The notes: generated by a model from the sequence alone, not told the origin. Numbered from the stretch's first letter, positions 15,777 through 25,900 are shown. The stretch is DNA of 48,667 bases from Thermodiscus sp. (GCA_015523485.1 WAKH01000018.1:1-48667), one strand, 5' to 3'. A program made the numbers and translations.

Positions 15777-16829
15777 TTATGCATTCCAAACCTTGTCAAT
15801 CGCCTTTAGGAAATCCTCAACATGCTCAGCTGGCGTAGCTTCCTTCCTAAAACATAGATAGTTCACTATGCCATGATAACTACCATAGACCTCATAGCCT
15901 TTCCCCTTCATGTAAGGCAATAGAGACGCGAGAGGCTTCTTCCCTGATACATGCCATGCACACGCTGTAAATCTCCCACTCAATTGATCGCTGTAGGCGG
16001 TTAACACTATCTTATCCCTGAATTGTAGACCAAATAGCCTCGACAGATAGTACTCATGCCTACCCTCTCCTACAGCATTAACTATCACAACATCGCTTTC
16101 CTCATCAATACTGGCGTTTCTCACCGTATCCTCCAAGGAGGCTTCAGCCATGCCGCGGAATGAAGTGAGCAAGGCATCTTTTAGCATAGCCTTGCAAGGG
16201 TCCTTATCAGCCTCGACAAGGCTCCTCGCGACTTCGCCATGGATTACAGGATCACCCATACTGGTTATCCCATACGCCTGCATGGCACAATTCCATGCCA
16301 GATCATAGTCGGAATTGTGATCGAGGCCAGCCATCGCCATCAAACTCTGGTAGAGTCTATTCGATCTTGCAGTCTCTCCCATAACCGATACAATACTAGC
16401 AGCTGTTAGGAACGGGTGCGGATGATCCAGTCCTATAGATACAAGTGAGGCTACACTCGGCCATGAACCCATCCGGTCGCCCTTAGGCGAGGGGTTATAG
16501 TAGATAACGTTTGGCCTCCTTGGAGGTATAAGGTTCCACGCGTTATCCACTACTACAACAGGGGCTAGTACCATTGACGCGAGAAGGTCTATATCAGACC
16601 CGCTCCAGCCAACTCCTAACAGCGCTACACTCTTTGTTTCCCTAGAATCTATTGCGATTTTTTCGAGGAGATCGATTGTCGGCTTCCATGCGTCAACGGC
16701 TATTATCCTATATTCTCGGGTATGCGTCGCATACGCCAATGTTATTATTGAAGCGAGTAGACCGTCTGGACTCCAATTATACACTATTAACGGCTTCTCT
16801 TTCAGAGTCTCAATAGCCTCCTCTATCAA
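15777..16829 (-). CDS. Degenerate DHH-family phosphoesterase-like protein (possible Cdc45/RecJ-like)
   Basis: This 350-residue protein has the outline of DHH-DHHA1 proteins: SPDGLLASIITLAYA where active enzymes have DxDGxxSA, then a strand ending VVVVDNAWN where the DHH triad is expected, and a C-terminal GSYHGIVNY resembling the DHHA1 GGHxxAAG loop. Catalytic Asp/His residues are mostly replaced, so it is probably inactive as a nuclease. Archaeal Cdc45/RecJ-like replication factors include such inactive forms, so a role with the MCM-GINS helicase is an attractive but unproven reading. It lies 12 bases after a two-TM protein gene on the same strand. Confidence 0.6.
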   Translation of the reverse strand: MIEEAIETLKEKPLIVYNWSPDGLLASIITLAYATHTREYRIIAVDAWKPTIDLLEKIAIDSRETKSVALLGVGWSGSDIDLLASMVLAPVVVVDNAWNLIPPRRPNVIYYNPSPKGDRMGSWPSVASLVSIGLDHPHPFLTAASIVSVMGETARSNRLYQSLMAMAGLDHNSDYDLAWNCAMQAYGITSMGDPVIHGEVARSLVEADKDPCKAMLKDALLTSFRGMAEASLEDTVRNASIDEESDVVIVNAVGEGRHEYYLSRLFGLQFRDKIVLTAYSDQLSGRFTACAWHVSGKKPLASLLPYMKGKGYEVYGSYHGIVNYLCFRKEATPAEHVEDFLKAIDKVWNA

Positions 16830-16841
16830 TCATTCCACCGT

Positions 16842-17315
16842 CTAGAGCTGGGCCGCTATACTAGGGTCTTTAGTCAATGATATTAGCGCGCTCCTCAGAG
16901 CATCTCGTTTCTCCGAATATTTGAAGAATGCTATCACGCCAAGTATTGCACCGATCACGAACAATAGGACTAGCCCTATAATCGTGACAATCAGATACCA
17001 GGTCTTTACACTAGCTTCAATTGAGAGATAGGGGGTATTGCCATATTTTTCGAGCCTAAGTCTCCACTCAATAATGTCGTCTATGACAAGATCTTCTCCC
17101 TGTCTTATACTATAAACTCCTCTACGTCCAAGTTCTATCTGAAGCTTCTCTATTAGGTCTTCGCCTGCCTCCTTCAATGGAATAAGCCGATAGTAGAAGC
17201 GCACCTTATCACCACCCATTGTACTTTTGTTGCCGAACAATAAGAATACTACAATAACTATGACCGCCGCTACTATCATCCACACAATAATCTCCCAGAA
17301 CAAGAGAACCGCCAT
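16842..17315 (-). CDS. Two-transmembrane protein of unknown function
   Basis: The track opens at 17546, well inside the divergent MBL gene. The first 77 residues lack hydrophobic or family character, and ATG 17315 has GGGAGTG five bases upstream, so I place the start there (157 residues). The protein has an N-terminal TM helix (IIVWMIVAAVIVIVVFLLFG), a ~70-residue soluble middle with RFYYRLIPLKEAGEDLIEKLQIELGR-type alpha/beta character, and a second TM (LIVTIIGLVLLFVIGAILGVIAFF). I do not recognise it. It is probably co-transcribed with the DHH-like gene. The divergent MBL gene shares an AT-rich promoter region near 17351-17361. Confidence 0.7.
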   Translation of the reverse strand: MAVLLFWEIIVWMIVAAVIVIVVFLLFGNKSTMGGDKVRFYYRLIPLKEAGEDLIEKLQIELGRRGVYSIRQGEDLVIDDIIEWRLRLEKYGNTPYLSIEASVKTWYLIVTIIGLVLLFVIGAILGVIAFFKYSEKRDALRSALISLTKDPSIAAQL

Positions 17316-17395
17316 CCCGACACTCCCGTCATATAGCAATATGGCCACTGGAAATAATTTGTTAGGACATGCTAAACACCTAGACGGGATAAGGT

Positions 17396-18133
17396 ATGCT
17401 TGTATCGATCGTTGGTGGAGGAGGTTCATATCCGCCACCTCACTTCGGGGGTCCCTCAGTTGCAATTGACTTCGATGGTTCGATTCTGCTGGTTGATTGC
17501 GGAGAAGACTGTTTGACTGGTCTGAGCGTAACAGGATATGACCCATGTGACGTCGAGGAGATATTCATCACCCATATCCATATAGATCACTGGGCTGGTA
17601 TTCCTCAATTGGCTGTCGGTAAAATAGCCGAGGGATGTCCACGCCTAAAATTCATCGGCGCTACGCCCGTTGTTACCAGTTTATCAGAAATTATTCCCAG
17701 ATTTTTACCAAGAAGTTTGTCATATGAATTTGTACGATTTGACGATTACTATGACGTGAATGGCTACTCCGTCAAACTAGTTGAAATGGATCATACTGTT
17801 GAGACTTACGGGTTACTCGTTAGTGACAGGGAAAGCAAGTTAGTAGCTATTATGTCCGATACTAGGCCGTCCAATAAGATCTTGAATGTGATAAAAGATA
17901 CAATATTAATGTTATTTGAGGCCACCTTACCCTCCGCTCTCGCTGAAATCGCCGCGTCTTCGAAGCACACTACTGTCACCGAATTATTAAATGTCGCCCG
18001 CCAAGTAGGCGCAAACTATACTATAGCGTATCACCTTTCAAAATTAAGCCTAGAAGAGCTAAGGCAAGCACTGCGAGCGATGCAGCAAACGCGAATATTG
18101 ATTGGCGCCAGGGGACTCCAGATATCTCTTTGA
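17396..18133 (+). CDS. Metallo-beta-lactamase-fold hydrolase (RNase Z-like)
   Basis: The motif THIHIDHWAG is the HxHxDH zinc motif of the MBL fold. It is preceded by GGGGSYPPPHFGGPS and LLVDCGED and followed by the later metal ligands MDHTVETYG, MSDTRPS and AYHLS. This order and the GGGS-type start place it in the RNase Z/ElaC-like branch rather than glyoxalases, although the exosite arm of RNase Z is missing at 245 residues. Its TGA overlaps the track start of the radical SAM gene by four bases, so the pair should be co-expressed. The substrate is unproven: a tRNA-processing or cyclic-phosphodiester hydrolase is possible. Confidence 0.85.
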   Translation: MLVSIVGGGGSYPPPHFGGPSVAIDFDGSILLVDCGEDCLTGLSVTGYDPCDVEEIFITHIHIDHWAGIPQLAVGKIAEGCPRLKFIGATPVVTSLSEIIPRFLPRSLSYEFVRFDDYYDVNGYSVKLVEMDHTVETYGLLVSDRESKLVAIMSDTRPSNKILNVIKDTILMLFEATLPSALAEIAASSKHTTVTELLNVARQVGANYTIAYHLSKLSLEELRQALRAMQQTRILIGARGLQISL

Positions 18134-18162
18134 GGAGTAGTAGGAAGGGTGAAGAGCGCATA

Positions 18163-19203
18163 GTGGCGATAAACGTAGTTAAACTAGAAAGGTGGAAACG
18201 CTTACTGGTTAACATAGAAGAACCGCTGCCACTCGTAGGTACCGTGTTCATTGGAGTTATAGATAGGGGAACCAATGTATTACAGGTACGGCCCACGACG
18301 CTCTGTCCTCTAAACTGTATATTTTGCAGTGTGGATGCCGGTCCGAGGAGCAAGTGGAGGGTTTCAGAGTTCATTGTTAATGATCCTGAATGGCTAGTCG
18401 ACTGGACTCTGCGTGTGGCTAGAGTAAAGAATACTAGGGTAGAAGCGTTGATAGACGGTGTCGGCGACCCCTTCACTTATGATAAACTAGTAGAACTAGT
18501 CCAACTCCTCAAGGAAAATGATCACTTGATCAGTAGTGTAGCGGTGGAGACACATGGCTGGGCGCTGGACAAGAAGCTTATCGACAAATTAAACGATGTG
18601 GGCCTGGATAGGATTAATCTAAGCATAGATACCCTGGACTCCCAGAAGGCACGGTTTCTCACTGGTACATCATGGTATGATATTAAGAAAGTAAGGAGAA
18701 TGGCTGAGTACATAGTTAAGGAGACTAGCATTGATCTACATGTTACGCCGGTATGGGTTCCTGGTATTAACGACAAGGACGTGATCGAGGTTGTAGAGTG
18801 GGCTTACAATATTGGGGCCGGTAAAAGATGGCCTCCGGCCACTATCCAAAAATACAATGCTCATAGGTATGGACGTATAGTAAAGAAAACGAAGCCGATG
18901 ACATGGAGGGACTTCTGGAGGAGGATTGAGGAGTTAGAGCAGAAGACAGGGTTCCGTGTGAAGTGGAGTATGGATGAGTGGGGGATTAAGTACGCGCCCC
19001 GGTATGAAGTACCATATAGGCTAGGATCCAAAGTGAGGGTACGTATAATAAGCCAGGGCTGGATAAAGGGTACCCATCTAGGCGTTACACTAGATTACAA
19101 CTGGCTAGTGACGGTTAGAACAGGTAACTATAATGTCACAGGTATTGTTAGTGTTAAGATTACTGAGATTAAAGACACAATAATTATGGCGAGTATCATA
19201 TAG
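18163..19203 (+). CDS. Radical SAM protein with C-terminal TRAM domain
   Basis: The cluster motif CPLNCIFCS (CxxxCxxC) follows LQVRPTTL, with further radical SAM features (ALIDGVGDPFTY, VAVETHGW, LSIDTLD). The last 60-70 residues (GSKVRVRIISQGWIKG ... GIVSVKITEIKDTII) form a TRAM domain, an RNA-binding OB module found in MiaB-like methylthiotransferases and other RNA-modifying enzymes. No N-terminal UPF0004 domain is present, so it is not a standard MiaB. The track begins at TTG 18130 overlapping the MBL stop; GTG 18163 has GGGTGA ten bases upstream and seems better. An RNA-directed reaction is inferred from TRAM. Confidence 0.85.
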   Translation: MAINVVKLERWKRLLVNIEEPLPLVGTVFIGVIDRGTNVLQVRPTTLCPLNCIFCSVDAGPRSKWRVSEFIVNDPEWLVDWTLRVARVKNTRVEALIDGVGDPFTYDKLVELVQLLKENDHLISSVAVETHGWALDKKLIDKLNDVGLDRINLSIDTLDSQKARFLTGTSWYDIKKVRRMAEYIVKETSIDLHVTPVWVPGINDKDVIEVVEWAYNIGAGKRWPPATIQKYNAHRYGRIVKKTKPMTWRDFWRRIEELEQKTGFRVKWSMDEWGIKYAPRYEVPYRLGSKVRVRIISQGWIKGTHLGVTLDYNWLVTVRTGNYNVTGIVSVKITEIKDTIIMASII

Positions 19204-19252
19204 TCATCGCAAAGAACACATATTACTCAATTACATGATTAATCCAGAATAG

Positions 19253-20428
19253 GTGGTGCTTCTGAGAGCATCTATTGGTACAGTAGCCTTTATACTATTA
19301 GGCGCTCTAGCCATCTCTACAATGGTAAATGCTCCAGGAATCCTAGTAGGATACGGATTAATCTATGCAGTACAATACTATGCATTACTAGCATATACGC
19401 CGGTATTAGCCGTGATTTATTTCCTCGCGGCGCATATGCTCGCGTTGCCAATATTAATTTATACAAAATCAGTATTCATGATAGTTGCACTGGCTAGTTT
19501 TCTACTGAGAACACCAGCCCTCTACGCTCTAGGCAGATTAAAGCCAAAGATCGGGTCTATTGGCCTAGCTATATCGCTAGCAGGCCTAGAACAATTACTC
19601 GCTCTTTCAATTGCGATACTCTACTATGGAGATGATGGTATACATACAGGATTAGCCATATACGGTTTGTTCCTCGCTCCATTCACATACTCGATCTACA
19701 GGTTCAACCGTATAGAGAATAACAGGCTAGGAGCAGTTGCCTCGGCAATACTTCTCGTCGGTTATTGGCTAAGTGCCTACGCATTCCTATCTGTTCCACT
19801 ACTAGTAGCTACCATCGCGGGACTACTTCTGCTAAATACTACAAGGCTCGGAATAAACCGCACCTGGCTTGGCCTGGGCGCTATAATACTAGTTGTACTA
19901 GGAGCCGTTACCAGTGGAACCCCGCTTGTCTACAATGCTAAGAGTGCATTCTATCCCTTCAACCCTTACAACTGGAGTGATGATAGGTGGAGCCAGAAGG
20001 AACCCGGACTATGCCCGAACACGACAAACGTCTTCGAGAACACGCATTCACCGCCACGACTAAGAATCATAGATTCATGTATGACCGTTGAGGGAATAGT
20101 TAAACCGGTCCCGGCCATAGTGGGAGACGGCGATTTTTGCTTCGACTTAGAGGTGAATGATACCTCACTCCTCAGTATAGGCAACGTGATCCTGAGGAAG
20201 AATGGATTGCACATAGAGGTGGTTCCCGCCGATCACTTCAAAGTTTTAGGAGAAATTGGTGGAGTCTGCCCAGGCGACGTTGTGAGAGTAACAGGTGTAT
20301 TCGTTATAGATACAGATCACGGTATGTGGAGCGAGATACACCCAGCATATAAGATAGAAATCATCAAGAAAGCCGAAAACCAGACTTGGCCAGATTGCAT
20401 TAGGGGTAAGATGTATGAAGGAGGATAA
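19253..20428 (+). CDS. Polytopic membrane protein with extracellular OB-like domain
   Basis: About the first 225 residues form seven or eight transmembrane helices. The remaining ~165 are a soluble Cys-containing domain (five Cys), probably outside the cell. In it TVEGIVKP, DFCFDLEVND, HIEVVPADHF, GDVVRVTGVFVIDTDHGMW and SEIHPAY follow the pattern of a small OB-like beta-barrel domain with a terminal EIHP motif seen in secreted proteins. The start is GTG 19253 with no ribosome binding site; an AT-rich stretch 25-35 bases upstream suggests leaderless transcription. Its end overlaps the flavoenzyme gene by 14 bases, so it heads a four-gene unit. Function unknown. Confidence 0.75.
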   Translation: MVLLRASIGTVAFILLGALAISTMVNAPGILVGYGLIYAVQYYALLAYTPVLAVIYFLAAHMLALPILIYTKSVFMIVALASFLLRTPALYALGRLKPKIGSIGLAISLAGLEQLLALSIAILYYGDDGIHTGLAIYGLFLAPFTYSIYRFNRIENNRLGAVASAILLVGYWLSAYAFLSVPLLVATIAGLLLLNTTRLGINRTWLGLGAIILVVLGAVTSGTPLVYNAKSAFYPFNPYNWSDDRWSQKEPGLCPNTTNVFENTHSPPRLRIIDSCMTVEGIVKPVPAIVGDGDFCFDLEVNDTSLLSIGNVILRKNGLHIEVVPADHFKVLGEIGGVCPGDVVRVTGVFVIDTDHGMWSEIHPAYKIEIIKKAENQTWPDCIRGKMYEGG

Positions 20429-21848
20429 GAGTGTTGAACTGGATGCTTTTGTAAAAGACCTCTCTGCCAAAGGTATCGCTATGGAGTCGATAGACGAGTA
20501 TCTTGAGGAGATCGTTGTCGATGATTATGACTCGTGGAAGGCTCCATTCGATATGTGGCCATATAATATAATTAGATACATGAGTGGATTGGAGGTAGAG
20601 AAGCCGGCATATATTGTAAGGATAGAGAGTGAAAACGATATAGTTGAAGTACTCGCTTCTGCAAGGGAAAACGGCGTCTGCATTATACCTGTCTGCGGGC
20701 TGAGCAACGTAGTAGGCGCAACACTGCCCTCCGGTAAATGCGTCTTCCTGGACGTCTCCAGAATGAATAGGATTCTCGAATTCGATCCAGAGAATAGATA
20801 CGTTGTAGTCGAGGCTGGCGTCAAAATACGGGAGTTACTCGAATGGTTAGAGGCGAAAGGATACACCTTGACCTATAGGCCTCAATCCGAGAAACTAGCG
20901 TGTGTGGGAGGGAGCATAGGAACACTAGGGTCAGGCGCGTTATCCCCTAGGCTAGGGAACATAGAGGACATTGTTCTATGGATGGAAGTAGTGACGCCCG
21001 CAGGTGAAGTACTTACAATTGGTAGTAAGAGGAATCCCAGGGGAATCATACAACCAGGAATAAACATGGTTTACTTCGGGAGCGAGGGTGGATATGGAGT
21101 AATAACTAAGGTGGCTCTCAGGGTTGTGGAGAAACCCGAAACGGTAATTGATATAGCATTCGCGATGGAGTCCTTCGAGAGGGCGGTTGAAGCCGCGAGA
21201 AGAATATACTCATGGGAGCCTCCCCTCCTAATGAGAATCCAGGATAAGCGTGAGGCACAACTACACTATGGCCTAGAAAAAGATGTCGTAATAGTCCAAG
21301 TAGGGGGTCCCTCAAGGATAGCTGAGGCTAAGGCAGCCTGGATTAGAGACTTAATAACCCAGCTAGGAGGGACCCCGAGGGAAGGCTTGATAGAGGAATG
21401 GTGGAAGACTAGATACAACTACTCCGAATCTATGAAGATGGTCCTCTCAGCAGGATTAGCGTTTGACACAATAGATATGGCCGCCTATTGGCGAGTGCTA
21501 CCACGTCTTCACAAGCGCCTTATAGGAGAATTAGAGTCCATGAGTGGCGTGAGCCTCGCGTTTAGCCATGCATCGCACTTCTATATCAATGGAGGGGCAC
21601 TCTACACTACGATAGTCTTCGAGAGGGACCCCGACTTATACTGGAAGATATGGGAGAAAGCGATAAGTGTAGCCATCAATGTTGGAGCCTCGATAGTACA
21701 TCATCACAACATAGGGGTACTAAGAGAGAAATGGGCCTTCGAGGAATTCGAAGGGTCCCTCAAGCTCGCGTATCTACTCAAGAAAGCCCTTGATCCAGGT
21801 GCCACGATAAGATCGGGCATACTAGGTAGGGTGCGGTTTGATGAGTGA
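20415..21848 (+). CDS. FAD-linked oxidase related to alkyl-DHAP synthase (AGPS)
   Basis: This is a PCMH-type FAD-binding protein of 477 residues. The family resemblance is strongest to AGPS: MNRILEFDPENRYVVVEAG, GYTLTYRPQSEK, GNIEDIVL, YFGSEGGYGVITK, and near the C-terminus IVHHHNIGVLREKW, matching the triple-His active-site loop of AGPS. The usual GGG(T/S)S pyrophosphate loop is divergent (PVCGLSNVVG). Archaeal ether lipids are not made by this route, so the substrate is probably not acyl-DHAP; a glycolate/lactate-type oxidation is an alternative. It overlaps both neighbours (14 and 8 bases) and is translationally coupled to the downstream DAO-type flavoenzyme. Confidence 0.82.
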   Translation: MKEDKSVELDAFVKDLSAKGIAMESIDEYLEEIVVDDYDSWKAPFDMWPYNIIRYMSGLEVEKPAYIVRIESENDIVEVLASARENGVCIIPVCGLSNVVGATLPSGKCVFLDVSRMNRILEFDPENRYVVVEAGVKIRELLEWLEAKGYTLTYRPQSEKLACVGGSIGTLGSGALSPRLGNIEDIVLWMEVVTPAGEVLTIGSKRNPRGIIQPGINMVYFGSEGGYGVITKVALRVVEKPETVIDIAFAMESFERAVEAARRIYSWEPPLLMRIQDKREAQLHYGLEKDVVIVQVGGPSRIAEAKAAWIRDLITQLGGTPREGLIEEWWKTRYNYSESMKMVLSAGLAFDTIDMAAYWRVLPRLHKRLIGELESMSGVSLAFSHASHFYINGGALYTTIVFERDPDLYWKIWEKAISVAINVGASIVHHHNIGVLREKWAFEEFEGSLKLAYLLKKALDPGATIRSGILGRVRFDE

Positions 21849-22920
21849 CAAAGCCGACGTCCTCGTGGTAGGTGCAGGTATCGTCGGGTTATTCACAGCT
21901 CTAGAATTCGCAAGAAAAGGCTATGATGTGATTGTAGTTGAGAAGAACGATGGCCCTGGACATGAAGCTACTAGCCGTAATGCGGGGGTTATCCATGTTC
22001 TACAACTCCCCTTTAATTCACTGAAGAGCCGGCTGTGTATAGAAGGTAACAGGATCTACCACGAGATAGACGAGGAATATGGTCTCGGGATAAGATGGGT
22101 TAATGCATATCTTGCATCAACAAGAAGCATCTACCGCGTCTTATCCACGCTCCTGACATGGTACCTTCATTACAAGCTACCTGAAGATTACAGAGTGAGG
22201 CTCGTTGATTCCAAATACTTAAGACGTGTAGAGCCTCTGGTCAGCAGGAATGTCAAAGTTGCCATTGAGGTACAAGGCTACGGCGTAGTTCATCCTCCCA
22301 CTCTGGCATCAAGGATAGCCGAGATAGTGGAGGAACTCGGTTCAATAAGCTATCGAGACACTGTCCACTCGATTAATGTCGTAGACGACTATGTTTTAGT
22401 TGAGTCGGAGAGGTCGACGTATAAGGCTAGGATGCTGGTGAACTCGGCTGGACTATATGCCGATGATGTTGCATCAATGGTGGGGGACGAGTATCGTGTC
22501 ATACCGATAAAGGGTGTTATGACGGTCTATGATTCGGTAAAGATAGATTCGATACTTGCATGGCTAAGGATTGAGAAGAAGCACGAGACGAAGGGGGGAG
22601 GTGTAATCCCTCATCCTAGGGGGACTCTGCTGGGACCCACTTATGGAGGTATAGTTGATAAGACTGATTACGCCTATAGTGATGGAGATATCGTTGCACT
22701 CAAAGATAAGTTCCAGCCGCTCATCGATGGTCCACTCGAGGGACTCCCCGAGGTTATCGTAGGCCTCAGAGCCACTACCGAGAAGAGGGACTTCATCATA
22801 GAATACAGTCAACGGTCTACAAGGGTTATTCACTTGGTGGGAATCGAGTCTCCGGGTTTAACGGCGGCGCCTGCTATTGCTAAGAGGGTTGCAGGGATGG
22901 CTAGGAGAGTCTTACCCTAG
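21841..22920 (+). CDS. DAO-family FAD oxidoreductase (LhgO/glycerol-3-phosphate dehydrogenase-like)
   Basis: The protein opens with a dinucleotide-binding fold (VLVVGAGIVGLFTALEFARKG...VVEKN). HEATSRNAGVIHV follows, the flavin-contact motif of LhgO and GlpA/GlpD-like enzymes, and a C-terminal GLRATTEKRDFII...GIESPGLTAAPAIA. The layout fits oxidation of a 2-hydroxyacid, glycerol phosphate or amine with transfer of electrons to a carrier or quinone. The track adds a TTG codon; ATG 21841 lies in ATGAGTGA overlapping the preceding stop. Two flavoenzymes encoded back to back suggest sequential steps or a complex. The RecQ-like gene follows after 27 bases. Confidence 0.85.
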   Translation: MSDKADVLVVGAGIVGLFTALEFARKGYDVIVVEKNDGPGHEATSRNAGVIHVLQLPFNSLKSRLCIEGNRIYHEIDEEYGLGIRWVNAYLASTRSIYRVLSTLLTWYLHYKLPEDYRVRLVDSKYLRRVEPLVSRNVKVAIEVQGYGVVHPPTLASRIAEIVEELGSISYRDTVHSINVVDDYVLVESERSTYKARMLVNSAGLYADDVASMVGDEYRVIPIKGVMTVYDSVKIDSILAWLRIEKKHETKGGGVIPHPRGTLLGPTYGGIVDKTDYAYSDGDIVALKDKFQPLIDGPLEGLPEVIVGLRATTEKRDFIIEYSQRSTRVIHLVGIESPGLTAAPAIAKRVAGMARRVLP

Positions 22921-22947
22921 TAATACCCTCTGGTACACTCTACTAGT

Positions 22948-25900
22948 ATGGGGGACCCTATCTTGCCATACACAATAATAGCCTATGTGATCTCAGCTGT
23001 ACTGCTGATGCTGACATTATACCTGGTGATGGTTAGACTTTACGCTATCGGAGCGAGCAGGAGTATCGGACCCCTCCTCTTAAATCCCCCGTTTTCTAGG
23101 GCGACAATATGGCTTCTCAGAAGATATGCTGGAAAGGGCAAGACATCGTGGGATACTGCTATCGACGTAGCATTAAAAACAAGAAACTTATCTATTATTC
23201 ACTTAAACGCCTATCATCAATCTTGCCCAAGCGAGGAAATCATAAAGCGTCTAAGGGACATGGGCCTCTACGAGACCATAACCCTACTCTACTCTCGAGG
23301 TTGCAAAATAAGCGAGGAACTAAAGAGGGAGGCTCTGAGGTTCCATATTCTGGCAGGCCAGAAGAACTACTTGGAGGTATATGGCTTTAGACAGCCGAGG
23401 CCCACCTTGATCTCTTTCTACTGTGGGGATAGGGTTATCGAGTTATGGGATGGAGAGCGTACAATAACCAGCAAGGGTTTGCCGGATAACGCGTTCAAGA
23501 GGCTTCAAACTCTTGTTAATCCAGATCTCGCTTCAATGGCACTGGGTGCTGGTATAGCAATATCATGGGGTTGTACTGGTGGAGTTAACGCAAGGCATAT
23601 CCTTAAGACAATATATCCGGAGATCCCCTCATCGATATCAGCATTATCCTATCATCTCGGTTTAACAGGGTCAAAGGCAGAGATAGTGGGTCGCGCCACG
23701 ATCCAAGCATTCAAGATCGCATACGAGATAGGCGGGCATCAAGAGTTAGGCCTACCAGACTGGATATCTTCAATCACTGTTAGTCCTGGAGTCGAATGTA
23801 TGATAGAGCCAGGAACGATAGTTGTAACCGATACTCCGCGAGCTGCATGCCCCACTTGGTCACCTTACAGGATAGCACTAGATGGTGATAAGCCGTCAAA
23901 CCTGTCGGTTGAAGCTTGGATCGCTCTCAAATCACTAGCATATAGGAGGGCATGCTACAAATCGGTGTTATCGACGGATCAAGGAGACCCGTTACTCCAA
24001 GAGCTACGCCAAGTTATCCCATCTTTCCTCAAGGAAGGCAGTGATCCACCAGCTGAAGGGGGATTCCAGGTCCACGTATCCGATGTGAAATATCTTCGCG
24101 TCTCAAAGTATCAGGTACTCTTCGACTGTGCCAGACCCGTGAAGCAATGTGCTGCTATGGCTGGGCTCAAGCCTCCTGAGGCCATTACTGTTAAGCCCAA
24201 GGTCGCTTCATCATCGCCAGTACTTCGTGGCCCGGTTGAGGCAATCGAAGTGGCAAGAGAACTATGGGGCGGAGGACCAACCTTGTATGTTACACCTAGC
24301 ATGTTGGCATCTAAGCTAACAGCGAGTGGCTTAGGCCTGTACATAATCAGTGAGCCAGAGGACGTTGATGAGTGGCTTGACAATGGTAGTGATGCGGTAA
24401 CATCGTGGAGTGCATTACTAGATATGCCATGGCTCAAAACGCTTGCTCCCAGGATTGTCTTAGTCTATCCAGAGACATTTCCCGGTAAACCCGTCAACGT
24501 AGGTGATATAGTAGACTGGGTTCGAATGCTGGCAACAGATGTCTCTAGCCTCATGGTCTCACGCTTAGCTTACTTCCAAGATTCTGTCCTTGTAGGTGAG
24601 GCAAGAGTACCGAGGGTCTCATCTCCAATATACGATAAAAACGATCTATCCGTTGAGGCTGAAGAGGTTTTCTCAGAGTATTGGAAGGGTTACAAGTTGA
24701 GGAGTTACCAGAAATCAATAATAAAAGCTATTCTAGAAATGATAATAAATAGGCCAGTCCAGCCGGTCTACACTATACTGCCTACTGGTAGCGGTAAGAG
24801 CGCGATATTCCAAATAGCTGGCATCATTGGTAAACGGCTAGGCTATGGTGGGTACGTCCTGGTTATATCTCCTCTGAGAGCACTGATGAGAGATCAAGTT
24901 GAGAATGCGAGGAGAAGGGGATTCGCGGCCGATAGGATTGACGCCTCAGTCTCTGGAAAGAAGAAGAAACTAATTATGATGGCTGCAAAGATGGGTGCGT
25001 TAGATATACTATATGTTACCCCAGAGAGGTTTATGGATGAAGATTTCAATAAGTTAGTCATAGAGGCACCGCCCGCACTAGTAGTATTGGATGAAGCCCA
25101 TACACTAGCGAGATGGGGTCCCTCGTTCAGACCTTCATACCTACACGCGGCCAAAATAATAGCAGATATACGCTCCGCGGATGGATGGCCACCTGTAGCG
25201 CTCTTCACGGCGACAGCGCCTCAAGACGTGGTAGAGAATTCACTAGCCGCAATAGGAGTATACACATCGTCAACAGTAAATGTGAGCTTGAATGAAGAGA
25301 CGGAGTACGTGTTTCCACGTGAGGGAGCACTGGTCTTTAGAGGGCCAATAGTGAGGTCCGAACTTGTATTCGACGTTATAACTGCACCGGATGGTCCAAG
25401 CAGGGTTGACCAAGCCGCCCATGTAATTAGGGAGCTGGCCCAGTGGTCGTCTTCCTTCAAGGAACCATGGGTTGGAGTAGTATACACGGGGTTCGTGAAG
25501 AGAACTAGGAAGGAATGGGAAAATGCTGATCAACTAGCCGATCTACTAGCCGAGAAAACAGGCTTGAGTACGATAAGCTACCATGGTCAATTGAGTAGCA
25601 GGGAGAGGCGTCTCAGGGAGAACATGATATATGAGGCGAGTATGGGCAAGAGGGACCCGCTAGTAGTCGTAGCCACAAAGGCCTTTGGAATGGGAGTCGA
25701 TATACCCAACATTAGGTGGATCATACACTTTACGGCGAGCGACAGCATCGAAGACTACTACCAGGAGGTAGGCAGGGCCGGCAGGGATGGTAAAGAGGCG
25801 AGAATAGTCACATTTTACAATCCCATAGACTTCGAGGAAAGGATCAGGATGGCGAGAGCTCAGCGAACCACTCCGTCAGCAGTAGCAGTAATGTACAACA

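Noticed and set aside
17316-17546. N-terminal 77-residue extension of the two-TM protein in the ORF track
   Set aside because: It overlaps the divergent MBL gene and its promoter, lacks any feature, and ATG 17315 has a good GGGAGTG.
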